Shown here piece after piece: positions 15,907 to 25,244 of a stretch of 64,000 bases of DNA. The DNA is from Chloroflexota bacterium. GTDB lineage: Bacteria > Chloroflexota > UBA11872 > VXNJ01. Made by a program: the position numbers and the translations under genes. The notes beneath the pieces were generated by a model. The model saw nothing but the letters and a program-made list of their open reading frames with translations. It did no database searches and was not told the origin of the DNA. Position 1 is the stretch's first letter. The number at the start of each line of letters is the position of its first letter. Location: contig VXNJ01000016.1 in assembly GCA_009840625.1 (NCBI GenBank), positions 1 through 64,000 of the forward strand, in the 5' to 3' direction.

Positions 15907-16190
15907 TGTCGTTGTATCGGAGTTGCATCGGTGCCGTTATAAAGGCGTAAAGTATATCCCCTGTGACAGGTGGTTGGTAGACGAACTTCAAAAAGGGGTC
16001 AATTCACATGGCCGGTTCCGTTGCAGACCATCGGCGTCAGCATTTCACTCGCGATTTGGATACCGGGCGTCGATCGGAGAAGATTGGGGCGGGCAGACCA
16101 TGGGGTGTCATCAACCGTGGTATGTAACCCCCAATATGAACATAGCCAGCTTGCCGCCAAATCGGCAAAATCTCGGGGTGCTTTTGCCAA
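15907..16190. other. non-coding gap between tnpB and argF
   Basis: No gene was recognised in this 284-base gap. The half next to tnpB has lower GC (TTATAAAGGCGTAAAGTATA) and a small palindrome, CCTGTGACAGG near 15960, that may belong to the left end of the TnpB element. The half next to argF should hold its promoter, but no convincing -35/-10 pair was found. Short open frames here are not protein-like. Confidence 0.4.
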
Positions 16191-17159
16191 ATGAATGACG
16201 CCTCCAGCCTCAAAGGCGTTGACTTCATCGATATTGCCGACCTCTCGCGTCGGCAATTGGAATCGCTCCTGGCCGGGGCCGATCTGCTCAAGCGCGCGCT
16301 CGCCAGCCAGATTCCCCACCGCCTGCTGGAATCTCGTTCGTTGGCCCTGATATTCGAAAAGCCATCGCTCCGGACGCGCACCACGTTCCAGGTCGGGATG
16401 ACCCATCTCGGCGGAGTATGCATCGACCTGGGCCAGGAGCACATGCAGATGGGGGTACGCGAGTCGATCGCCGATATTGGGCACAACCTGGAACGCTGGA
16501 TCGACGCGGTCATGGCCCGGGTATTCGAGCACGATACGCTTCCGCAACTGGCCGATTCCTGCCAGGCGCCGATCATCAACGGCCTCTCCGACCGATCCCA
16601 CCCCTGCCAGGCGCTGGCCGATTTGCAGACGATACGCGAGTGTTTCGGCAGCCTGGACGGCCTGCCGGTCGCCTACGTCGGTGACGGGTTCAACGTCGCC
16701 AATTCGCTGGTCGAAACCGCGCCGCTGACCGGGATCGACCTGCGCCTGGCCTGCCCGGACGGCTACGAGCCGTTGGACGAGATTGTCGACGCGGCCCGCG
16801 GAGGCGGCGGCAGCGTGCGGATAACCCCATCGCCCCGTGAGGCGGTCGCCGGTGCGAAAGTCGTATATACCGATGCCTGGATTTCGATGGGGCTAGAAGC
16901 AGAGACAGATGCGCGTCGCCGGGTATTCGCGCCCTATCAGGTTGACCCGGATTTGATGGCCGTGGCCGACGGCGACGCCATATTCATGCACTGCCTGCCC
17001 GCACACCGCGGCGAGGAGGTTACCGACTCGGTCCTGGACGGACCCCAGTCGGTCGTGTTCCAGCAGGCTGAGAACCGCTTGCATGCCCAAAAGTCGCTGC
17101 TGGTCCATCTGGTCCGGGGCGAATCGGCCCTGGCCGGGCTGGACGTATTTACCCGATGA
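16191..17159 (+). CDS. argF: ornithine carbamoyltransferase
   Basis: This enzyme makes citrulline from ornithine and carbamoyl phosphate in arginine synthesis. The 322-residue protein has the carbamoyl-phosphate loop EKPSLRTRTTF (S-x-R-T-R), HPCQALADLQT for the second domain contact, and FMHCLPAHRGEEV, the H-C-L-P ornithine-binding signature that separates OTC from aspartate carbamoyltransferase. The length is standard. No other arginine gene is nearby; it leads the argF-cdaA-ybbR plus-strand run with 18 bases to cdaA. Confidence 0.95.
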   Translation: MNDASSLKGVDFIDIADLSRRQLESLLAGADLLKRALASQIPHRLLESRSLALIFEKPSLRTRTTFQVGMTHLGGVCIDLGQEHMQMGVRESIADIGHNLERWIDAVMARVFEHDTLPQLADSCQAPIINGLSDRSHPCQALADLQTIRECFGSLDGLPVAYVGDGFNVANSLVETAPLTGIDLRLACPDGYEPLDEIVDAARGGGGSVRITPSPREAVAGAKVVYTDAWISMGLEAETDARRRVFAPYQVDPDLMAVADGDAIFMHCLPAHRGEEVTDSVLDGPQSVVFQQAENRLHAQKSLLVHLVRGESALAGLDVFTR

Positions 17160-17177
17160 ACGAGGCGCGGCCGGTCC

Positions 17178-18017
17178 ATGATTGACCAGATAACCTACTT
17201 GGCCGGCGAATTCTCGTTTTTCGCCGCGATCCAGATTGTGATCGTGGCCGCGGTGGTTTACGTGGGACTCTCCGTCTTCCAGAACACCCTGGCCGACATC
17301 CTGCTGCGCGGGGTTCTCGTGCTGGTCGTGCTGCTGTTCGTTTTCGGGTTCATCTTCCAGTTCCCGCTCACGACCTGGCTGGCCGGCGTGGCTCCGTCCC
17401 TGATCCTCGTCCTGGCAGTGGTTTTCGCGCCCGAGATCCGCCGGGTGCTCGAGCGGCTCGGGCGCAGTAGCACGACCCTGGGGCTGGCCCTGAACATGGG
17501 GGCCTGGGAGGACGAGGAGACGATTGCCGCAATTTCGCGCGCTTCCGCCGAACTGTCGCGGCGTTCGTGGGGCGCATTGATCGTGATTGAGCGCGACGTC
17601 GGCCTGGCCGACTTTTCAGGTGCCGGTTGCATGATCAACGGCCGCGTCTCGGCGCAGATATTGCTGTCGATATTCTTCCCGAACTCCGAACTGCACGATC
17701 TGGCGGTGATCATCCACGGTCGCACGGTCGTTTCGGCGGGATCGATGTTGCCGATGTCTACTGAAACCTCCTCCACCCGGCACCTGGGTTCGCGTCACCG
17801 CGCGGCGATGGGGATCACCGAACAGACCGATGCCGTGGCGGTGGTCGTGTCCGAGGAGACCGGTGCGATTTCGCTGGCCGCCGACGGCCGGATCGCCCAG
17901 CACCTGACCGAAGAACAGCTTCGCCGGCGCCTGCGGGCCATACTGATCCCTTCCCGGACGACACGTCGTCGTCGCTGGCTGCGGCCGCGGTCCTGGTTGG
18001 TGCGTAATCAGGGATAG
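17178..18017 (+). CDS. cdaA: membrane-bound diadenylate cyclase CdaA (DLA variant)
   Basis: CdaA makes the second messenger c-di-AMP from two ATP. The 279-residue protein has three N-terminal membrane helices (residues about 13-32, 42-60 and 68-84) followed by the DAC domain. The RHR motif is intact (LGSRHRAAMG, residues 206-208), as is the VVVSEETGAISLA stretch. The catalytic D-G-A motif reads D174-L-A (ELHDLAVIIHG), a Gly-to-Leu change next to the metal-binding Asp. The Asp itself is kept. It is followed by ybbR, its usual partner gene. A basic Arg-rich C-terminal tail is present. Confidence 0.93.
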   Translation: MIDQITYLAGEFSFFAAIQIVIVAAVVYVGLSVFQNTLADILLRGVLVLVVLLFVFGFIFQFPLTTWLAGVAPSLILVLAVVFAPEIRRVLERLGRSSTTLGLALNMGAWEDEETIAAISRASAELSRRSWGALIVIERDVGLADFSGAGCMINGRVSAQILLSIFFPNSELHDLAVIIHGRTVVSAGSMLPMSTETSSTRHLGSRHRAAMGITEQTDAVAVVVSEETGAISLAADGRIAQHLTEEQLRRRLRAILIPSRTTRRRRWLRPRSWLVRNQG

Positions 18018-18078
18018 GTACCGCCGGCTTCGCCGGTCCCGGCGCCGTCGCAGACTGGGGCTGCGCCTGCGGCGCCTG

Positions 18079-19386
18079 GTGCGACCGGGCGGCAACTGGC
18101 GCATCTGGGCCGCGATCGTATTCGGCATCGCGGTCTGGATCGGGGTGACCCTCGAGCAAAACCCGCGCGTGACCAATCACGCGGTCGACAACATCCCGGT
18201 AGACCTGCAGGGGTTGGATCCCGGACTGGTCTCCACCCTGGATCCCCTACCGGTCGATGTGCTGCTGCAGGGGTTGCGCGACGATCTTGGCGAGATCAGC
18301 GTCCGCAATTTCCGCGCCACCCTCCCGCTGGCCGGCGTGGGTCCCGGCAACCACCTCATCGCCGTCGACCTGGTCCTCTCGGGGCCAGACTCGATCGAGA
18401 TCGTGGAAGTCTTGCCGGCCGCCCTGCCGGTGACGCTGGTGTCGCTGCGAAACGAGCAGCGTCAAATCGAACTCGACTTCGAGGTCACGCCCGAAATCGG
18501 CTACGAACTCGTGCTCGAGGACTTGCGCCTGGAACCGGCGACGGTGATCATTTCCGGCCCGGAACCGGCGGTTAGCAGGGTAACCCGGATCGCTGCCACG
18601 GTCGTCGCCGAGGGCCTCAACCGCACGCAGGGCCTGCAGCTGCGAGCCAGGGCTTTCGACATAAATGGAGCCGAGGTCGACGACGTTACCCTGGATCCGA
18701 GCCTGTTTGTCGTCGTGCTGCCAGTTCGCGAGATCGCGGTCCACAAGACGGTGCCGGTAAAGGTCGAAACCGCCGGCAGTCCAGCGCCCGGATTTGCCCT
18801 GTCCGAGACCAGCGTCACGCCGTTCTCGGTGGAGATCAAGGGCACCGCGGCGGCGGTTGCCGTGGTCAATGAAGTCAGGACTGAGCCGGTCGTTCTGCGC
18901 GGGCAACGCGAGGCCGGGACGTTCCCCGGACGCCTCGTCGTGCCGGCCGGGGTCGAACTCGCCCTGCCCGAGCAGGACTATGAGATCAACGTCAACGTGA
19001 CCCCGATCGATTCGGTAGTGGCGCTGGCGGACGCGATCGAGTTCGAACGGCCCGACGACTACGTGTCCACCATTTCCCCGGCGGTGGCAACCATCGTGCT
19101 GGAGGGGCCAAGCCAACGCGTGTTCGGACTGACGCCACGCGACGTGGCAACCTGGATCGAGATTGAGGGCCCGACCGTGGAGGGAGTCCACATCCTCACC
19201 CCGACGGTGCGGGCGCCGGCCGGAATCCAGGTCGTTTCGGTGGAACCGGTGGTGGTGACGCTGACCCTGACGGCGCGCCCGATCGAGCCGGAACCTGAGC
19301 CGGAGCCCGACCCGGATCCCGAGGCCGAGACTGCCGCCCCGGATCCCGAGGCCGCCGCCCCGGATCCCGAGGCCGAGGCCGCCTGA
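18079..19386 (+). CDS. YbbR-domain protein (CdaR-like CdaA regulator)
   Basis: YbbR/CdaR proteins bind CdaA and modulate c-di-AMP production. This 435-residue protein has a single N-terminal membrane helix (WRIWAAIVFGIAVWIGVTL) followed by about four YbbR repeats of roughly 80 residues each. Each repeat contains strands like LPVDVLLQGLRDDLGEI or TVPVKVETAGSPAPG. It ends in an acidic Pro/Glu/Asp/Ala tail encoded by short DNA repeats. The start is placed at GTG 18079, 62 bases after cdaA; an arginine-rich frame is open upstream but has no ATG, GTG or TTG start. Confidence 0.85.
   Translation: MRPGGNWRIWAAIVFGIAVWIGVTLEQNPRVTNHAVDNIPVDLQGLDPGLVSTLDPLPVDVLLQGLRDDLGEISVRNFRATLPLAGVGPGNHLIAVDLVLSGPDSIEIVEVLPAALPVTLVSLRNEQRQIELDFEVTPEIGYELVLEDLRLEPATVIISGPEPAVSRVTRIAATVVAEGLNRTQGLQLRARAFDINGAEVDDVTLDPSLFVVVLPVREIAVHKTVPVKVETAGSPAPGFALSETSVTPFSVEIKGTAAAVAVVNEVRTEPVVLRGQREAGTFPGRLVVPAGVELALPEQDYEINVNVTPIDSVVALADAIEFERPDDYVSTISPAVATIVLEGPSQRVFGLTPRDVATWIEIEGPTVEGVHILTPTVRAPAGIQVVSVEPVVVTLTLTARPIEPEPEPEPDPDPEAETAAPDPEAAAPDPEAEAA
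19312..19374 (+). repeat. short direct repeats in the ybbR tail
   Basis: The 15-mer CCGGATCCCGAGGCC occurs three times (19312, 19339 and 19360), encoding repeated PDPEA units in the acidic C-terminal tail. The spacing (27 then 21 bases) keeps frame. Such repeats can change copy number by slippage. Confidence 0.8.
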
Positions 19387-19431
19387 CCGGTAGGGTCTCG
19401 CGAACGTTCGGGCCCGCGGCGAAGGCGCTTG

Positions 19432-20649
19432 TCAGTTGTGGGCGGGTCGGCGGAGCGCGATAGCCCGGGCGTAGATCCTCTCCAGGCTCCGGGCGGCATT
19501 TATAGGGGCCAGATCGCCCTCGATTCGCATTCGCGAGTAATAGTCCAGGTCTCGGTCACGCGGCCGCAGCAGCAGCTCCCGCAACGCGCGGGCCATGCTG
19601 CGGGCGCTGCCGCCCGCCGGCAACAGCCGACCGTTGCGGCCCGGCATGACGTAGGTCGAGGCCTCGCCGACGTTGTGGGCAACGATCGGCAGACCGGCGG
19701 TTAGCAGGTCGACGTAGCGGACCGGACAGGCGGCGGCGTTGGCTACGGTGTCCAGCGCCGGCATGCAGGCGGCGTCGCAACTGGCCAGGATGGCCGGCAA
19801 CAGATCGGCGTCGGTCCAGCCCAATTGCAAAACGCCCTGCTCGAGGCCCTTGCGGACGAGAGCCTTGTGAAGCCGCTCGGCCTCACCGCGGTCGCCGTCC
19901 CCCAGGACCATGACCACCGCTGCCGGAACCATATCCCGGATGGCTTCCACCAGCTCGGCGTATGAATCGATGGGATATTCGGCGAACCGGGTGTAGATGA
20001 GCACAGCCGGCGACCTGTCCGGGATCCCCAGCGCCGCGCGCCCCTGATTGCGCAGCCCCGGCCGGGACCAATTCCGGTGCCGGACCGGGTCCGCGAAATT
20101 CGGGATCTGGGCCTGCAGCCGGTTTTGGCCGCCGCGGCGCAGCAGGAACCCGCTGGCGGCGGTGAAAGCGTCGTTGGTTCGCCGGTAGGTATGCTCCTGC
20201 AGGTCGGCCCACCAGCGGCGAACAATCGAAGGAAATTCCAGCGGCGACATAGCGGCGGCACCCTCGTAGGCATCCGCGTCCAGGACCACCGCCGGGCCCG
20301 GACGCAGGATCCAAAGCAGCGCGGCGGCGAAGCCGGTCGCGCCGGTCGGCCGGAATAGGTGGACGACGTCGTAGGCGCCGCGGCTCAGCCGCCAAGCCCC
20401 GACCAGGGCCAACGCCAGTCCGGTAAGCCAGCTGCCGATCAGCGGCCAGCGGCAGGGCCCGACGGTTGCGAGACCGGCGAGCTTCGGGTTCGCCTGGTCA
20501 GATTCCGTGCCCATATACGCGGGCACGTGCACATCGACGCTGTGCCCGGCGGCGGCCAGGGCCCGCGCCATCGGCAGCACTCGCGCGGCGGTCGTCCCAG
20601 TGGACGTCAGCGGCACCGGCGCCAGCATGCCGATCCGAAGCCCGCTCAA
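19432..20649 (-). CDS. GT4-type glycosyltransferase
   Basis: This 405-residue GT-B-fold glycosyltransferase begins with LRIGMLAPVPLTSTG and the GT4-style ARVLPMARALAAAGHSVDVHVP. Its donor-binding half has VLIYTRFAEYP, VVMVLGDGDRGEAERL, LQLGWTDADLLPAILASCDAACMPALD and YVDLLTAGLPIVAHNVGE, the E-x7-E-like region. The sugar and acceptor are unknown. TTG 20649 is chosen because GGAGG lies five bases upstream and it overlaps the previous stop (TTGA). Co-translation with the YfhO-like gene suggests both build a surface glycan or glycolipid. Confidence 0.85.
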   Translation of the reverse strand: MSGLRIGMLAPVPLTSTGTTAARVLPMARALAAAGHSVDVHVPAYMGTESDQANPKLAGLATVGPCRWPLIGSWLTGLALALVGAWRLSRGAYDVVHLFRPTGATGFAAALLWILRPGPAVVLDADAYEGAAAMSPLEFPSIVRRWWADLQEHTYRRTNDAFTAASGFLLRRGGQNRLQAQIPNFADPVRHRNWSRPGLRNQGRAALGIPDRSPAVLIYTRFAEYPIDSYAELVEAIRDMVPAAVVMVLGDGDRGEAERLHKALVRKGLEQGVLQLGWTDADLLPAILASCDAACMPALDTVANAAACPVRYVDLLTAGLPIVAHNVGEASTYVMPGRNGRLLPAGGSARSMARALRELLLRPRDRDLDYYSRMRIEGDLAPINAARSLERIYARAIALRRPAHN

Positions 20650-23315
20650 TCCGGCCTCCGCCGGCGCACCAAACCAAGGATCAGGAGGGCGCCAACCGCC
20701 AGCGCAGAGGCGACGCTGATCGCGGCCCCCGCATCTAAACGCGGTTCCTCGTACTCGAACACTACGCGGTGCCGGCCCGGCGGGACCTGCACGCCCAGAT
20801 ACAGCGAGTCCACCATCAGGAGCGGCGCTTCGATCCCGTCGACCAGGACCTGCCAACCGGGATAGTGACTTTGCCGCGCGACCAGCAATCCGCCGCCAGG
20901 GTCGTCAACCAACACCTCCATGCGCTCCGGCGTCGAAGCGTTCAGGACCGCCGCCCCGGAACTTACCGGTCCGGTCGGCCCCCCGCGTAATTCCACCAGA
21001 TTGGCCGGATCGCGCATTCGGTAAATCCGCACCGATCCAATCTCCTCAAGATCGAATGCCGGACCGTAGGCGAGTCCGTCGGGCTGCGCGATGATGCCGG
21101 CCAGGGGGATAGCATGGACGCGACTTCCATCGAGCAGGCTTACCGCGGTTAGCTCCAGCGCGGCATCCGCCTTGAGCCGCAGCGAGCGGATCTCTCCGGG
21201 TTCGGCCAGCGCGAAGGTCTGGACAGGGCCCACTTCGGAAGCAAAGTACCCCAGCGCGCGTTCGGAGCCATCGCTGGACGTGGCGTAGAGTGACGCTATC
21301 GGGCCGGCATGACGGCCCTCGATCGCAAGGGCGACCGCATCGGCTTTGACTGGTTCGTCCAGCGAAAGGACCAGTTGCCCGCCGACCGGCAACGCGGCGG
21401 ACGTATCGACATTGAGCCGCAATGGGGAGCGGTAGCCGAGATCGGCGCTCAAGTCCGACCAGTTGTCGGCAATCACCGTGCCGGTTCCCAGCGAACGCAG
21501 GAATCCTTCGTCGGGAAACCGTTCGCGGATCACGAACTCGTGCTGCAGGCGGGAATCCTCGGCGCCGGGCCGGGCCGGGAGTTGCAGGTCGCGAAAAGCA
21601 ACGTAGCGGCGCAGCGGCAACAGGCCCCCGCCGTAGCCGTCGGGACTCGGTACGCGCAGCGCCGAGGATTGGTTGGGCGAAAGCGAATCGCGGTATTTGA
21701 CGGTTGAAGCAAAAGCCTCCAGCACGGCCGCCCCGTAGTGCCCGTATTCCAGATGCCCTTCCTGGTAGAAGCGGCGCGCCTCAACCTGATAGAACGTGTC
21801 GGCCACCGAAAGCACGCGCGGGGCGCCGGCTCCGCTCTCCAGTCGGGCGGCGACCGGGCCGGGCTCGAGATAGGCCCGCGGCGGCGTGGCCAGTTTGTTG
21901 GCATCGAGCGCGTGCTGGGCCAGGATCAGTTCCAGGATCAGGAATCCGGGCAATACGATCGATCCGGGCAGACCGCCGTAGGCGCAGTAGCGCAGCACCA
22001 GAAACGCCACCGCTCCGCCGGCCAGCCAGGCCGCCAGTTGAAGATCGGAGGACCACCCTAGACCCCAGCTGGTGAACGCCGCGCTGGCGCCGACCGCGCC
22101 GGTCGTGGCGAGCGCCCGCCCGGCGGCGGGATACCACCGGGTCTGCGCCAGGTTGGTCGCGTAGTCGGTCCCGATGGCGGCCAGCGCGGCCAGACCGAAA
22201 CAAGTAAGTAGCAGCCAGCGGGCCGGGACCCGGAACAGGTCGAATCCGGGCTGATGATCGGATAGCAGACCAAACAGCGGAGTTGCCGTGCCCAATGCGA
22301 TCCATCCCCCGAGGATCGCCAACCCCAGCAGGACGAAGGCCTCGAACCGACGGGTCCTATCAAGCAGCGCCAGGCCCGCCAGCCAAAGCGCCAGCAAGCC
22401 GACGTAGCCCAGGAACTCCTCGCTCAGGCCGCGTTCGACGAAGGAGGGCAGCAGGGCTTGCCCGATGGCCGACTTTGGCAAGGCGAAAGCGTTCTGGTGC
22501 CAGATGGGCAGCGCTTCCTGCCGCAGCGAGAGTTCGCGCAGACCCAGCGTCGGCAGGATTTGAACAGCGCTCAGGCCGATCCCCAGCGCGGCGGCGGCCG
22601 CGAGCCCGGCAAGTGACCGCGCCAACCTCGGGATGACCTCGGCGCCGGAAACGAACGAAATCCGGAACATTCGCGCGGCCAGGTAAAGTCCGCACAGAGC
22701 CAGCGAAATGTACTGGGCCTGGAAGTGGCCACCCAGATACTGCAGCGCCAGCAGCAGCGCGAGGATCCCGGTCCCGAGGACCCGCGGCCGTTCGACCAGG
22801 CGGTCGCCGACCAGCAATACCCAGGGCAGCCACGCGATGACCGCCAGCTGGTTGGGCAGTCCGATCCGGGCCGCCATGTAACCGCCGAAGGCGAACGCCA
22901 GTCCGGCCACCAGCGACCCGACCCAGCCACAGCGCAGGCTGGAACGGGCGAATGCGACCATTCCGATCCCGGCGATCCACGAGTGGATCAGCACCGTGGC
23001 GGTCAACGCGTACACCGGTTCCAGCCAGGCGAGGGCCAGGTTTGCCGGGTAAAACACCCCCGCCTGGGGATTGGCCAGAAACGGGACGCCTACGAACCGG
23101 TAGGGGTCCCACAGCGGCAGCCGGCCCTCGCCCAACGCCTGGTAGAGGTGGGCGAGATTGGCGAAGGCGTAGTTCTGGAAGTCGTAGCTCCCGGGCACCA
23201 GGCCTTCGAACAGGAAACGCCGGTAAAACAGCACCAGGGCCAGGCTGAATCCCAGGACCGTCAACAGGGCCGGTCGGCCCGTCAAGGCGATTTGAGCTCG
23301 TCGCCAAATCGGCAT
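20646..23315 (-). CDS. YfhO-like polytopic membrane protein (GT-C-like)
   Basis: This large 889-residue membrane protein has about 12-14 hydrophobic helices in the first 480 residues and a long soluble region. A final membrane helix lies at residues about 862-882, just before a basic tail. The N-terminal loop GSYDFQNYAFANLAHLY with DPYRFVGVPFLANPQAGVFYP and the C-terminal SHYPGWQVLVDG are characteristic of the YfhO family. Members of this family are GT-C-fold proteins tied to lipid-linked sugar transfer onto teichoic acid-type polymers or lipids. It is translationally coupled to the glycosyltransferase downstream. The exact substrate cannot be read from sequence. Confidence 0.8.
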   Translation of the reverse strand: MPIWRRAQIALTGRPALLTVLGFSLALVLFYRRFLFEGLVPGSYDFQNYAFANLAHLYQALGEGRLPLWDPYRFVGVPFLANPQAGVFYPANLALAWLEPVYALTATVLIHSWIAGIGMVAFARSSLRCGWVGSLVAGLAFAFGGYMAARIGLPNQLAVIAWLPWVLLVGDRLVERPRVLGTGILALLLALQYLGGHFQAQYISLALCGLYLAARMFRISFVSGAEVIPRLARSLAGLAAAAALGIGLSAVQILPTLGLRELSLRQEALPIWHQNAFALPKSAIGQALLPSFVERGLSEEFLGYVGLLALWLAGLALLDRTRRFEAFVLLGLAILGGWIALGTATPLFGLLSDHQPGFDLFRVPARWLLLTCFGLAALAAIGTDYATNLAQTRWYPAAGRALATTGAVGASAAFTSWGLGWSSDLQLAAWLAGGAVAFLVLRYCAYGGLPGSIVLPGFLILELILAQHALDANKLATPPRAYLEPGPVAARLESGAGAPRVLSVADTFYQVEARRFYQEGHLEYGHYGAAVLEAFASTVKYRDSLSPNQSSALRVPSPDGYGGGLLPLRRYVAFRDLQLPARPGAEDSRLQHEFVIRERFPDEGFLRSLGTGTVIADNWSDLSADLGYRSPLRLNVDTSAALPVGGQLVLSLDEPVKADAVALAIEGRHAGPIASLYATSSDGSERALGYFASEVGPVQTFALAEPGEIRSLRLKADAALELTAVSLLDGSRVHAIPLAGIIAQPDGLAYGPAFDLEEIGSVRIYRMRDPANLVELRGGPTGPVSSGAAVLNASTPERMEVLVDDPGGGLLVARQSHYPGWQVLVDGIEAPLLMVDSLYLGVQVPPGRHRVVFEYEEPRLDAGAAISVASALAVGALLILGLVRRRRPD

Positions 23316-23358
23316 GGCTCTGGTGAACGCTCCGCGGACGGGTTTTGGTCCGCCGCGC

Positions 23359-23964
23359 CTACAGGTTTTCGGCCAGCAGCAGCGCCTTGGCTACCTGTTT
23401 CATCGGGATACGCCGGTCCATGCTGAGCCGCTGTATGCGCTGGAATGCGTCCTGTTCGGTGATCGAATGCTTGCTCATCAGCAACCCTTTGGCGCGCTCG
23501 ATCAGCTTGCGAGTTTCCAAGCGTTCGTTGAGGTCGTCGACTTCTTTGACCAGCAAGCGGTACTCGCGGAATCGGGATACCGCCACTCCGATCGCCGGCA
23601 TCAGATCGTTGTCGCGGATCGGCTTGAGCACGTAGGCCATTACGCCGGCGCCGATCGCCTGCTCAACCAGTTCGCGGTCGGAGAACGCGGTAACCAGCAC
23701 CACCGGGGCGACCGCCCCGCGGGTGAGCTGCTCGGCGGCGGCGATCCCGTCCAGGCAGGGCATCTTGATGTCCATCACGACCACGTCCGGCCGCATCTCG
23801 CGGGCCAGATTCACGGCCGTCTGGCCGTCGGCGACATCGGCAACGATCCGGTGCCCGAGGTTTTCGAGCCGTTCACGAAGATCCAGGCGGATGATCGTCT
23901 CATCCTCCGCCAGCAATATTCGGAGCGGGGCAAGCGAGGGGCGGCGCGAGGTTTGGACGGACAA
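23359..23964 (-). CDS. ANTAR-domain response regulator (PdtaR/NasT-like)
   Basis: This 201-residue regulator has a receiver domain (RILLAEDETIIR; phospho-acceptor Asp in VVVMDIKMP; Thr in VLVTAFSD; Lys in YVLKPI) and a C-terminal ANTAR RNA-binding domain (ETRKLIERAKGLLMSKHSITEQDAF followed by RIQRLSMDRRIPMKQVAKALL). ANTAR regulators act by binding tandem RNA hairpins to prevent transcription termination. No matching histidine kinase lies nearby. The start is TTG 23964, and the gene is divergent from dnaN. Confidence 0.92.
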   Translation of the reverse strand: MSVQTSRRPSLAPLRILLAEDETIIRLDLRERLENLGHRIVADVADGQTAVNLAREMRPDVVVMDIKMPCLDGIAAAEQLTRGAVAPVVLVTAFSDRELVEQAIGAGVMAYVLKPIRDNDLMPAIGVAVSRFREYRLLVKEVDDLNERLETRKLIERAKGLLMSKHSITEQDAFQRIQRLSMDRRIPMKQVAKALLLAENL

Positions 23965-24080
23965 TGCCAGGACTTTACTTGGGCAAGGCGAGATCGATTT
24001 TATTTGGCCGGACTAGGGGTGTAGTCACTCCCCGGCGGAGTCTTAAGGGTCGGGTAATAATTGGCTCCACCTCAGCCAAG

Positions 24081-25211
24081 ATGACGGACGGTCAATTGAA
24101 GATCAATTGCGCCCAAGACCTGCTGGCCAGGGCGCTGGGCACGGTGTCGCGCGCGGTCGCGGGTCGTCCATCGCTGCCGGTACTGGCCAACGTTCTGCTT
24201 ACCGCCGGCGACGGCCGATTGCGGCTGGTTGGCACCAACACCGAGATGGCGGTCACGGAATCGCTCGATTGCCAGGTCGATGTCGCCGGCTCGATCACGG
24301 TGCCGGCCCGCCTGCTGGTCGAATACATCAGCTCGCTGCCGCCCGGACCCATCGATCTCGAAACCGATGCCGAACGGCTTGAACTCAAGATCGTGGCGGA
24401 ACGGTCGGACTCGGCTTTCAAAGGGATCGATTCGGAGGAGTTCCCGCCCTTGCCCGAAGTTGCCGCCGATCCCATTCTGAGCGTCGACCCCGCGCTGCTC
24501 AAACGGATGATCGACGTGACGGTGAGCTGCTGCGGCGACACTTCGCGACCGGTGCTGGCGGGAGTCTGCATCTCGATTCGGCCCGACGAACTGGTTTTGG
24601 CCGCGGCCGACGGTTATCGGCTGGCGGTCAAGCGCCTGGATTGCGACACCGGCGTGACCGACAACGTGGAAGTGGTAGTCCCGCAGGGGTCCCTGCAGGA
24701 GCTTTCACGAATCCTGGGTTCCCATCCCGACGAGGTCTCGATCAAGATTGCCGATTCGCGTTCGCACATTCAGTTCGACATCGGATCGGTCACCCTGATT
24801 TCCAACCTGATCGAAGAACAGTACCCCAATTTCGAATCGCTCATCCCGCAGGAGCATACGACCCGGGTGATCGTCCCGCGCGGCAATCTGGAAATGGCCA
24901 CCCGGCTCGCGTCGATATTTGCCCGGACCGGATCGCGCGTCATCCAGCTCGAAACCGAGGAGCCAGGGGGTTTGCTGGTCTCGTCAAATTCGGCCGAGGT
25001 GGGGAATCACGAGGAGCGGATCAACGCCAGCATCGAGGGCGAAAACTCGGTGATCGCTTTCAACTCGAAATTCCTCAGCGACATGGTCGCGCTGGTTGAA
25101 TCCGATGCGATCGAAATCAGGCTTTCCGGCTCAACCAATCCCGGGCTCTTCGCCGCCGACGCCGATCCGACCTATTGCCAGGTGATCATGCCCATGCACG
25201 TGGCCCGCTGA
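24081..25211 (+). CDS. dnaN: DNA polymerase III beta subunit (sliding clamp)
   Basis: This is the processivity clamp of the replicative polymerase. The 376-residue protein has the three clamp domains: LKINCAQDLLARALGTVSRAVAGRPSLPVL at the N-terminus, the middle domain with SCCGDTSRPVLAGVCI and ADGYRLAVKRL, and the C-terminal domain ending TYCQVIMPMHVAR, the classic V-I-M-P-M ending. ATG 24081 is used; the longer open frame from 23964 is not clamp-like. dnaA, recF and gyrB are absent, so this does not mark an origin in the usual layout. Confidence 0.97.
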   Translation: MTDGQLKINCAQDLLARALGTVSRAVAGRPSLPVLANVLLTAGDGRLRLVGTNTEMAVTESLDCQVDVAGSITVPARLLVEYISSLPPGPIDLETDAERLELKIVAERSDSAFKGIDSEEFPPLPEVAADPILSVDPALLKRMIDVTVSCCGDTSRPVLAGVCISIRPDELVLAAADGYRLAVKRLDCDTGVTDNVEVVVPQGSLQELSRILGSHPDEVSIKIADSRSHIQFDIGSVTLISNLIEEQYPNFESLIPQEHTTRVIVPRGNLEMATRLASIFARTGSRVIQLETEEPGGLLVSSNSAEVGNHEERINASIEGENSVIAFNSKFLSDMVALVESDAIEIRLSGSTNPGLFAADADPTYCQVIMPMHVAR

Positions 25212-25218
25212 CACGGGC

Positions 25219-25242
25219 TCCGGACCGCCGCGGCGGTCCGGA
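25219..25242. terminator. palindromic hairpin between convergent dnaN and ABC permease
   Basis: A perfect 24-base palindrome has arms TCCGGACCGCCG and CGGCGGTCCGGA and lies between two convergent stops only 33 bases apart. It can form the same hairpin on either strand, so it is a candidate bidirectional terminator. No T-run follows on either side. Confidence 0.5.
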
Positions 25243-25244
25243 AG

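Noticed and set aside
23964-25211. dnaN as marker of the replication origin
   Set aside because: No dnaA, recF or gyrB nearby and no cluster of DnaA boxes seen in the 116-base gap upstream of dnaN.
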